Shown here: in pieces, positions 9,430 through 18,259 of the stretch
How positions within the stretch are numbered: the first letter of the stretch is position 1
Layout: every line of letters starts with the position of its first letter
NCBI GenBank assembly: GCA_025201705.1
Contig: MU617166.1
Span: forward strand, 1 to 20,839
Direction of reading: 5' to 3'
DNA from: Dissophora ornata
Lineage: Eukaryota; Mortierellomycota; Mortierellomycetes; Mortierellales; Mortierellaceae
Length of the DNA: 20,839 nucleotides
Made by a program: the position numbers and the translations under genes
The notes under the pieces: generated by a model
Told to the model about the DNA's origin: nothing
Seen by the model: only the letters and a program-made list of their open reading frames with translations
Databases searched by the model: none

Positions 9430-10661
9430 TTAAAATACCTCGTCGCCCTGCTTGGTTTCTGTCAAACTCAACATCTCCAGCTGTCCTTTGCCCTTTGTCT
9501 CTGATTGCAGCAGCTCATTGATGGGTCTGAACTGTCCAGGATCAATCAAGCATGTCTGCACAAAAACGGAAAACGGAAAATAATAAACAATCAGTACATG
9601 CCGCCGAAAATCTCCTGCGACGTATCACAAATCAATACTGGGGAAAGCATTCCTTACCCATTCATAGTTCTCATCCAGGTCCTCGTCCTCTTTGGACGCA
9701 ATCATGGTCATCAGCTTATCCTTTATCCTCTTGCCATCCTTTGAGGGAACAATGATCCTAATCCGCATTTGCGCCCTTGCAATAGGAATTGTCTTCTTCT
9801 CCAACAACTGCTTGATCACATCCAATGCCTGAGATTTTGCTGAACGTGAAGGGTTGACGGACAGGTGGAGATCTGCCATAGCCTTTTCAATCATCGTCAC
9901 AGTATAGGGTCGCTTGGTCTCGGGGTTGACACACTTCTCAGCGACAGTCGTAGCGATATCACGATACATGCCCTCCAGCATTGTTGAACGTTCCTTTTCA
10001 CCCACTTGCAACTCGCCCTTCTTTAAGATCTAGAGATATAAGGATTATGTCGTGGTGTCAGAAATTTGGCTTCAAAAGATGTCTGACAGTCCAGATGTGA
10101 TGTTTGTTTCCTGTTTCTTGGCAGTACCTCCAGAATAATGGCATTGCGGTCCTCTGTTTTGAAGGATTTCACAAGGTCGTCCTTGTTGGCAGCCTGTCCT
10201 TTGGAGACGTTCAGGAACACGTTGTCAATCTGCATGACTTCACTCAAATCCTTTTCACTGGATCAAAAATTAGACGCACAAATTGTAGTGGTTAGCCGCA
10301 GGAACACAAACGAACAAGAAAAAAATAAAATAAAAAAATTACTTACACGCCATTCCTCCATTCCATGACCTTGTTTTTGTAGCATGCAATCTCAAACCTC
10401 TTGCCGCCCTTACGGTACCGGACGATAGAGACATTGGTCAGCCTGTTCAAAGACGATTCTTGAGTGGTTAGCTCTCATTGTTTCCATTCTCTTTGAGCAA
10501 ACAGTTCTCCTTCGCAGCTCATGCAATTCTTACTTAATCTGAGTGTTGGGCTGAAAGATAAGAATGAGAAGAAAAGTATTGAGTGTTAGCAAAAGCGCCG
10601 CTAAACGGTAGCTGAGACTACTTGCTGCGATACCCTGCTTGCTTACTTGGACAATTTTCAT
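9430..10661 (-). CDS. SDO1: SBDS / Sdo1 ribosome maturation factor
   Basis: Acts with the GTPase EFL1 to release the anti-association factor eIF6 (Tif6) from late cytoplasmic 60S subunits. Exons: 10661-10647, 10550-10534, 10442-10347, 10257-10128, 10029-9658 and 9555-9430, giving 251 residues (human 250, yeast 250). The joins rebuild the whole family sequence. Domain I (about 1-90): [25 protein letters not shown], in two parts around the GG turn, then [11 protein letters not shown]. Domain II (about 91-170): [21 protein letters not shown]. Domain [14 protein letters not shown], and [11 protein letters not shown] with ETKGKG near the C-terminus. Exons 1 and 2 are only 15 and 17 nt; together they encode MKIVQ-PNTQIK, and phase 0 then 2 fits. 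Introns are 96, 91, 89, 98 and 102 bp. It is divergent from the reductase gene on the right. Confidence 0.96.
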
Positions 10662-11152
10662 TGTGGTATAGGTGGTGAATGGAGCTGGCTGGTAATGAGG
10701 AAGGCACAAAAAAAAAAAAAGGTGATGCTGTTGTTTTGTCAGCGGCAGTCACCCCATGCATTTTTAACATTTGCTGCGGCGGATATTTTTGATCCAGTCT
10801 CTCCAAACACAGACCAGCGCTCGTTTCTCTTGCAGATCAGCCGGGAAGCGCAAGGGGTCGCCAGGGACATCGTTCGGTGTTTGTGGAGATCTGGTCTCGT
10901 TCCCACGCAGCAACAGCTCCAATTGCCATGGCTTGTGGGAGATTGTCAGCGAGTGCATCAAAACAGTCACCACCGCGGTCGCGCTTGAAGTATCGCGTGA
11001 AGTATCGCGTGAAGTATCGCTTCCCGCACACACCCATTCATTCCCACGGACTCTTCCGGAAACCATCCCTCTTTCTCCACGGGCTATCTTACCGTAACGT
11101 CCTTTTCTTTCTTTCTTTCTCTCCCTTCTCATTTCTACTTCCAGCAACACCG
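10662..11152. promoter_or_regulatory. Divergent intergenic region between SBDS and the reductase
   Basis: This is 491 bp between start codons, GC-richer than other spacers. It contains a 12-bp tandem repeat (10986-11020) and, next to the reductase ATG, a CT-rich stretch (11101-11140) typical of fungal transcription start regions. The reductase frame is open back through this region, with an in-frame ATG at 10928. The translation (Lys-Tyr-Arg-Val repeats, then Phe/Ser/Pro from CT-rich DNA) looks like untranslated leader rather than protein. Confidence 0.5.
10986..11020. repeat. 12-bp tandem repeat, 2.9 copies
   Basis: The unit TGAAGTATCGCG starts at 10986, 10998 and 11010; the third copy lacks its last base. 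The copies are otherwise identical. It lies in the spacer between SBDS and the reductase and could be a repeated factor-binding site or simple slippage. Confidence 0.9.
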
Positions 11153-12435
11153 ATGATTCTTAAACACATCTTGACACAACCACGAATCTTTTCCCCATTC
11201 TCTCCCACCTCGACATTCGTTAGAAGAACCTTTTCCACCTCCATGACCGAACTACAGCGCCAGCGGCTCGTCGTCACCAGGACACTTCCCAAGGCATCCC
11301 AAGCACGACTCGATAAAGGATTTGAGGGCATCGATGTCGTTCAATGGAAAGAAGACTGTGCTATTCCTCGACCAGAGTTCCTCAAAATGGCAAAGGGCGC
11401 AGATGGAATCCTATGTCTCCTGACCGACAAAATCGATGCAGAAGTCTTGGATGCGGCAGGTAATGCGCCAACTATGGAACCATGGAACCATAACTGGCTT
11501 AAGGATGTCAAATGACCTTTGCATTTTGCGTGGAAAATAGGCCCTCAGCTCAAAGTCGTGTCCACAATGTCGGTGGGATACGATCATGTAAATGTGCCAG
11601 ATCTGGAAGCTCGCAAAGTTGCGCTGGGTATCACTCCTGGTGTGCTCACAGAGGCCACTGCCGACACGACATTGCTTTTGGTCCTGGCCGCTGCCCGTCG
11701 GCTTCGTGAGGGCGTGGATGCTGTGATCGAGGGTAAATGGGGTACCTGGAGCCCAACATGGCTGCTTGGATCACAGCTGACTGACAAGACTGTCGGCATC
11801 GTTGGGTTGGGACGTATTGGAGTAGCAGTTGCAAAACGATTGAGAGCATTTGGAATCGGAAAGATTTTGTATCAGGGAACGCGACGTAAGGAAGAGACCG
11901 AGAAGGAAGTAGGGGGCAAGGTTGAGTTTGTGGAGATTGAGAAGCTGTTGAAAGAATCGGACGTGATCTGCGTGTGCTGCGCGCTGACCGATAAGACGAA
12001 GAATATGTTTGATTACAATGCCTTTTCTAAGATGAAGGACACTGTGGTAAGTGGGTGTCTTATTCAAATCTTCAAATCTCTAGATGCGTTGTTATGGACA
12101 GCCGAAATATGTTCACTAAAAACGACATTGCTTGATTACCTGCATGATTTGTATCGATACAGGTGTTCGTGAACACAGCTCGCGGAGGAATCGTTGATCA
12201 AGATGGATTGATTCATGCACTCAAGGAGGGAAAACTAGGGTCGGTAGGCTTGGATGTCACAGTGCCAGAGCCCTTGCCTCAGGACTCGGAGTTGCTTTCG
12301 TTCCCGAACTGCATTGTTTTGCCGCACATTGGCAGTGGTACACTCGAGACGCGGACAGCGATGTCAGAGATTGCGATCGAGAATGTGCTCAGTGGCATGA
12401 AGGGGGAGCGTCTCCCGTTCCCTCACAACGCGTGA
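11153..12435 (+). CDS. Glyoxylate/hydroxypyruvate reductase (D-2-hydroxyacid dehydrogenase, GRHPR type)
   Basis: NAD(P)H-dependent reduction of glyoxylate to glycolate and hydroxypyruvate to D-glycerate. Exons: 11153-11459, 11541-12046 and 12163-12435, giving 361 residues. Motifs: STMSVGYDH (110-118); Rossmann GLGRIG (191-196); catalytic R278 in ARGG, E307 in PEPLP and H326 in PHIGS; and a Trp-rich loop (W169, W172, W176) as in GRHPR, where a loop Trp reaches the partner subunit's active site. The first 30 residues are rich in Arg, Ser and Phe with no acid and end near RRTFSTS, a typical mitochondrial presequence. A second ATG at 11243 (residue 31) would give a 331-residue form, close to human GRHPR (328). 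I see no peroxisomal PTS1. AATAAA follows at 12455-12460. The exact substrate preference cannot be told from sequence. Confidence 0.93.
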
Positions 12436-12454
12436 GGTCAGAGGTGGGAAATCA

Positions 12455-12460
12455 AATAAA
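12455..12460 (+). promoter_or_regulatory. Reductase polyadenylation signal
   Basis: AATAAA lies 19 nt after the TGA of the reductase gene. Confidence 0.5.
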
Positions 12461-12611
12461 ATGAAGTACATACAAAGAAAAATCTAGATCATTAGCACAG
12501 AGGCATGTTCGTAGTGAGGGCAGACACAGAGTGGTCGACTGGAAATGGACTTATTCCTATTTTAGCGCCACCAATTTACGATCGCAAAGTCGAAAAAAAA
12601 CAAATCATTAG

Positions 12612-12650
12612 ATCCAAGCGCCGCTTGGATGCAAAAATGCAAAAATGCAA
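12612..12650. repeat. 19-bp perfect palindrome with adjoining octamer repeat
   Basis: ATCCAAGCG and CGCTTGGAT form perfect 9-bp arms around one central C (12612-12630). They are followed at once by GCAAAAAT, GCAAAAAT and GCAAAG (12631-12652). A palindrome of this size fits a dimeric transcription-factor site. The spacer lies upstream of the right ABCA gene (about 830 bp) and just past the reductase gene. Confidence 0.7.
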
Positions 12651-13359
12651 AGTAGCTAAAATAGCTTTAAAATTTGAATTGCTGGACTGTTTGTATCAAA
12701 GTCGACGGCTCTTCGGCTGTTCAGCCCAGGAGTTTCATAGACTGGACAGGGGCGGTGCCATTTGTACCATGAGTATAAACCTGTGTACAGCACGATGACT
12801 GCATCGAATGCATGGGCTGTAGTCTCGGCATTTCTGTCGGTCTGTGTGTCTGCTCAACAAATCTTCCTTGGCTTTCATCCCTGGACTACCACCACAACAG
12901 AGAAGTCGACAGTAGACGTCTAGAGAACGTCGGAGGAGATGGGAGATGGTCCTCTTGAAATGGATAAATAGGGACGGATGGGCGGTAGATAGACCGACAG
13001 ACACTCCTCTCTCTCTTCGCTCAGAGCCTCAGCACAACTGATTGGTGACAGCTGCGGATAAAATAAGCACTCTCAAAAAAGCGCACAAGCACATCCAAAA
13101 GCGGCGTGTGTCACCTTCGCCATCGCAGGTATTCATAATTTCATAGTGTTCAGTGGCGTTTTCCCAGACAACATTCCTGCTCATAAAAAAAAGCAGCTAC
13201 ACAACCGTCACTTTGATTTCTCTTTCTTCTTTCTCCACCATATTCTCTTCCGCCCCTCTTCTTCTGCTCACCCGTCGTTGGGCAATTAGACTACCGCAAT
13301 TGCACGACCGATACCACCTGTCCCTTTTCCCTCTCCATGTGCCTTGTTTGTTCTTTGCC

Positions 13360-13372
13360 TATTTAAAATATA
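13360..13372 (+). promoter_or_regulatory. Likely TATA box of the right ABCA gene
   Basis: TATTTAAAATATA lies 87-99 bp upstream of the ATG at 13459, after a CT-rich stretch, at the usual distance for a core promoter. Confidence 0.45.
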
Positions 13373-13458
13373 CCCCACAATCAGCACGTACCCTCCTATC
13401 CGCCACTAATATCAGCAACTTCCACAACCAACAGTCTCACTTCAATTAGTACGTCGTC

Positions 13459-16400
13459 ATGGCAACGCCACAAACACCGTCGCCACTCCTCCCGCCCTCC
13501 CACCACCACCACCACAACGACGATATCAAGGGCATGGATATCATCAAGGCTACTCGCAAGCCCACAAAGATGGATCATTTCAGAGCCATGGCCACCCACA
13601 ACTTCATGGTTGCCCTCCGAAACCCGTCTGTTTACATCTTTGGTGCCCTGATTCCTCTCATGATGATCGGTATCGCCATCGGTATCGTAAGTATTACACA
13701 ATCGCCACCAGTTTTTCGTCCTCCAACACCGCCATGAGGACTCTATCCCATCCTGATTCACGCCACGGCCTGTGTTGTCATTCAAAAAGCAGTCGGGCGT
13801 ATACAGGTCTGAATGGCTTCCTGTAAGGCCTATACTAGAATGATATCATTAATATTTTGCAACGATGCTTTCTTTTCTTGGGCACCATCTTCAGTCTCTC
13901 GGGATCCAAAGCAATATTCCAAAGGTCACTGCCGGTACCATCGACACGTACGTGGATTTGAATTCGTCGCCTATAACGTGGGCGAAGCCGATCGCCTCCA
14001 ACGTCTAGAATACTGATCTTGCTGTATGCTCGTCCCTTTTTTTATTGCATCCTCCAGACGAACGTTCACTACGCTCGAAACCGGAATCCAGTCGTCCTAC
14101 GTAAGCACGCCAGTCGCGTATTTCCCTGTCATCAAGAGCGTGTCGACCCTCGACAACCTGACAGACTATGTGTCTCAGAACATGAATAAGATCTATGGTC
14201 AATTCAACCCAGTTGTTGTCGACTATGCTTCCATGGACGATGTTGCAGCATATGAGCACCAGAATGCAAAGGACATGCTCAAGAACAGAACATTGGTGGA
14301 CTATGAACCGCAGTTGGGATTTGAGCTCGATGCCCTGGCGCCATCAACCAGCAATGGAGGCGCAAGCATCGACCTGGGATTCACTGTTGTCACTGCAGTG
14401 AATGACTCCATCCCATTCCTGCTGAGCGCACTGAATGAGTTTACGCAGAACGTAGATGCGACGAGCGGCAGCAACGGCACGACCGCAGGCACAGGACTGC
14501 GGTTCCTGCCCACCCTCAAGACATTTGGTGCACAAGGCAATGAGAATGTGGACATTCCCAGCTTTATTGTGCCTGCATTCTTGACCTTTGGTAAGACCTG
14601 ACTCCGGCCATCGCTCTCCGCAATGTTTATTCCCCTGGCAACCTTATTTGTGGACTAACGCACAGATTTCTATTTCTGAATAGCATTCTCGTTCTTTACC
14701 ACGTTCGTCGCGTCCAATCTGGTCACTGAAAAAGAGAACGGGCAAAAGGCGCACCTGCAGAACATGGGCATCAAACCCTTGACGTACTACTTGGCTCGCT
14801 TTGTCATTGACTGGATCTGCTACCTGGTCCCGGTTGCAGCCTCCTTCATCCTCATGGGCGCTGCTCGTCTACAGATGATCACCTCGGGTTCCTGGGTCCC
14901 TTACTTCCTCTTGCTCTTGGTCTCGGGCCTGCCCTTCATCAGTTTTGGCTACTTTCTTTCGCTCTTCTTTCAAAAGTCGCAGTCCGTGGGTCAAATCCTA
15001 GGTATCGGTCTCAGCTTAGTCGTCTTTGTGCCTTACTTCTTTGTCCAGTTTGTCTTTGACGGCGCGTCGCTCTTGGCCATTATCCTTATTGGCCTGCTCT
15101 CGCCCTCCTTTGCGCTGGAGCGATCCATTTCTGCCATTGCTCTGGCTCAGACGACGGGCTCGCCCTACACTGTCAAGGACACATTCGATATCTCAAAGGC
15201 GCCCTTCTGCAGCATGATCCTGTTTGTCTTCCAGTCGATTATGTACTTTGTCCTCATCTTTTGGGTCGAGAACCTGATTCAGACGCGCCGTACACCCATA
15301 GACTTCTTTTTCCGTCGCAACACCAATGGTGACGGCTCTACCGAGGCCGCTGCTCAAAAGGCAAAAGCTGTTACGGATGATTTCTCTCGCCGTGATACGG
15401 CTGTGCTGGTTGAGGGCAAATACCGTGAGCGCGATGCCGAGGTCGTGGAAGAGACCTTGAGACTCAAGGGCAAAGCCGGCACTCCGGACGAGAACGACGC
15501 TGTTCGTTTGTATGGACTCTCCAAGACGTATCATTTGGCGGGCAAGAAGCGCGATCTCGTGATTTTGGATGACATCTATCTGTCGTTCAAGAAGAACGAG
15601 TGCTTTGGATACCTAGGACCCAACGGTGCCGGAAAGACGACGACGATCAAGATCCTGACCGGCGCAGAGGGGCCAACCTCGGGCAATGGTACGATTGGAG
15701 GACTTCCGATTGCGCCCTACCATGAGGACCTGCGATCAATGATTGGAGTATGTCCTCAGTTTGATGTCCTGTGGCCCAAGCTGACTGCTCGGGATCATTT
15801 GAGACTGTTTGGAAAGATCAAGGGCGTTGCCCCCAGTGATCTAGATGCCGCTGTGAGTCAGATGCTGGAGGAGATGGGCCTTGTCGAACTGGGTGACAAG
15901 CCCGCAAAGACGTTCTCAGGCGGAAACAAGCGCCGACTCAGTTTGGCAATGGCGATTATCGGATGCCCTCAAGTTGTATTCCTGGACGAGCCGACCACTG
16001 GTGTGGATGTCTCGATCCGTCAGATGATCTGGAACTCGATCCGTAAGCTGAAACGCACATCGTGCGTGATCTTGACGACGCATTCGATGGAAGAAGCCGA
16101 CGCACTGTGTGATCGCATTGGGATTATTACCAACGGACACATTCAGGCTCTGGGAACATCGCAGCGTCTGAAGAACACGTACGGTGCTGGGTACAAGATC
16201 ATTGTGAAGACACACGACAGCGCCAATGCAGTGACAACTGCGTTGGAAAGGTGCGTAGGTGAAGGAAGAGCGACACTGGTGCAGGCATTGGGTGCAAGTC
16301 TTGAGTACGAGATCACACGAGTCGAGGGTGAGCGCACGACAGAGATGCTGGCCAAGCTGTTCAGGCTGTTTGATCAAAAGAGACAGGAACTGGGGATTGA

Positions 16401-16485
16401 GGACTACTCTGTCAGTCAGACTACGCTTGCACAAGTGTTCATCGAGTTTGCTAAGGAACAGGCTGCACCAGAGGACAACAAATAG
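13459..16485 (+). CDS. Half-size ABCA-family ABC transporter, NBD2-like (half B)
   Basis: Membrane ABC transporter of the ABCA type, probably for lipids; the substrate is not known. Exons: 13459-13686, 13895-13947, 14058-14590 and 14684-16485, giving 871 residues. A TAG lies in frame five codons before the ATG. Order: cytoplasmic N-terminus with a five-His run (15-19); TM1 about 56-76; a long extracytoplasmic loop to about 265 with several N-x-S/T sites; a membrane bundle about 268-470; a charged linker; then one ABC domain. This has Walker A GPNGAGKTT (583-591), Q-loop Q630 in CPQFD, signature SGGNKRRLS (683-691), Walker B VVFLDEPTTG, H-loop H738, and a C-terminal EDYSVSQTTLAQVF with VFIEFA (856-861). 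That ending closely matches the last segment of animal ABCA1. The first intron (208 bp) and the 53-nt exon 2 are the least certain parts. Paralogue of the gene at 2343-5897. Confidence 0.9.
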
Positions 16486-17621
16486 CTGCACAGTAAATTG
16501 TTCATAGCTCTCTCAACACGGATTATGAAAACTATAAAAGCTTTGTCGCGAGCAGACCATTCTCTTTTTATTTTTTATGTACAATGACAACATGAACATG
16601 GGCGAAGCTCGTACTTAATAGTCTTGTCCATCCTTCCGTAGCTCAAGAGTCGTTGCACAGGATCAGGTGCACACATTTACCTGAATCGGCATATATTTCC
16701 CCCTATACTATTGCAGCCATCACGGTGCAAGGAACGGATGTTCCTCTCGTTTCCAGCTCCACGTTCATTCTCGATAAAGTGCATAATCATCGAGTACTTG
16801 CAATACTAGTTTGAAGGCGGGGTTTTATCTTCTCAACAAAATTGCTGATGCAGATCAATCCTCACCACAAGCTGCTCGTCAAGCAGCGGCAAGCCCTTCA
16901 TACACGCCAAGGTAATGACAGACCACTTGAATGTTGAATATGGGATTGGTCGGATCCAAATTAATGAAAGCAAGGATAATGCGGCGTTTATGGGACTCGA
17001 TTATAGACTCAGGACAATGTCGGTCTCCACGCCGCATACTGTTGCCGACCTACAAGTTCACTTGAATTGATTCAGTGCGTCGGAGAGCAGGTTTTTATTG
17101 ATTGATTGAGAGAACTCGGCGACAGTCAGGAGAATGATAAAAGTCCTGACATGGATCGCAAGAGCATTTCGGATATCAAGCTACTGGTGTTTTTTTCGAT
17201 AATCATCAAACAAATCAACAGTGTCCCGCGCAACGACGTCTGGCGAAAAATGAGAATGCCAAGGCTGCCTACAATTCTATATCGATTACCCAGGAGCATC
17301 GCTTGAGCTTTTACCACCACCACGGCTATCTCCAATACCCATAGTATTAGGAGCAAAGGCAAAGATCATACGAGAATTTGAAAACTCGCTGACTGCAATA
17401 CGGGACAGTCGGCACCGAAGACTAGATAACAGACACCTTGGCTGTCTTTGAACCAGGAAGCAGCAAAGCATGTGGGTTGACAATCTGTGCGGATTCCAAA
17501 AAAAAAAAGGGTTTGCCAGGTAGTGGACTGGGAGGCTGAGACAATGGTGGGGACCAAGCGAGGTGGCCAACAACAATCCGGCAGGCGCGCCGCCAGAGTC
17601 ATCCCGTTTATATTGTCCCAT

Positions 17622-17643
17622 GCATGTGCCCGCCAGCACATGC
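17622..17643. repeat. Inverted repeat, 8-bp arms
   Basis: GCATGTGC and GCACATGC are perfect 8-bp arms around CCGCCA. The repeat lies 640 bp upstream of the F-box start codon, in a stretch where GCATGC also occurs at 17745-17750, 17760-17765 and 17816-17821. Confidence 0.75.
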
Positions 17644-18181
17644 CCGAAACCAACAGCCATACCATCCATGATTGTTGGTGATCCTGCAATGTGCGTAGGA
17701 TCCAGGCATGGCGGCAGCGAACGACGAGGAGGGGAGATAATGAGGCATGCCCATATGAAGCATGCCCCCGTCGCACATGGGTTCCGAACAAGCAAAGTCT
17801 GACTTTTTTGCCTCGGCATGCTGCAGCAAACCCGTTCATAAAAGGTCAGATCAGAGTCGTTCGCCGGTTTGTCCTGTGACGCAAGGAAGCTCGCATCGCG
17901 GGAATGGACCAATGGTGAGTGATGCTCCATGCTCAGAGTGTTTCTGCCAACCAAAACCCCGTAACACTACGTTCCAGCAATGGGTGGAAGATCCATTGTC
18001 AGGAACAAGACTCACGCGCCATCCTAGTGGATCTCTTCACATTATCACATTCTGTTCCCCAACGCTTTCTTTGACTTCAGACTTTATCATGCGATTTGTT
18101 GGTTGGTTTTTTTTTCTTGTGCAACAACCTGAAAAGGACATCGCTACCCCCAAGAAAGAGGTGTTTGCACGCATTGTTCAA

Positions 18182-18190
18182 CATAAAAGC
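18182..18190 (+). promoter_or_regulatory. TATA-like element of the F-box gene
   Basis: CATAAAAGC sits about 70-78 bp upstream of the ATG at 18260, followed by a CT-rich stretch. It is a reasonable core promoter element, and it argues that translation starts at 18260. Confidence 0.35.
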
Positions 18191-18259
18191 CTGTCTTGAC
18201 CTTTGTTGCCTTCTCCACCACGTGTATACATACATCTCCACTCCATCGTTGCATTCCTA

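Larger units (their letters stand above)
12461..13458. other. Spacer and upstream region of the right ABCA gene
   Basis: There is no convincing gene in about 1 kb. It contains a 19-bp palindrome with adjoining octamer repeat (12612-12650), a long CT-rich stretch (13210-13275), and a TATTTAAAATATA box (13360-13372) about 90 bp before the ABCA start codon. The short open frames here look like chance. Confidence 0.55.
16486..18259. other. Long spacer upstream of the F-box gene
   Basis: About 1.8 kb with no gene I can support. Part of it (17290-17960) is open in several overlapping frames on both strands. The longest is a minus-strand frame of 222 codons (17286-17954), but its translation shows no motif and neighbouring frames look equally protein-like. 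The same part contains the inverted repeat at 17622-17643 and three GCATGC palindromes. A hidden spliced gene for a small Cys/Met-rich protein cannot be excluded. Confidence 0.45.

Noticed and set aside
13687..13785. Read-through of exon 1 of the right ABCA gene into 13687-13737
   Set aside because: GTAAGT at 13687 is a strong donor, the frame soon stops, and the peptide after it leaves the membrane segment pattern.
13813..14016. Plus-strand frame of 67 codons in the right ABCA gene
   Set aside because: It is out of frame with the flanking exons; the frame with SLGIQSNIPKVTAGTIDT joins both neighbours in phase.
15916..16491. Minus-strand frame of 191 codons
   Set aside because: It is antisense to the ABC domain of the right transporter, so it is a shadow of its codon bias.
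18203..18259. Earlier start for the F-box protein
   Set aside because: The frame upstream of 18260 contains no ATG (it would begin at TTG) and lies only about 15 bp from the TATA-like element.
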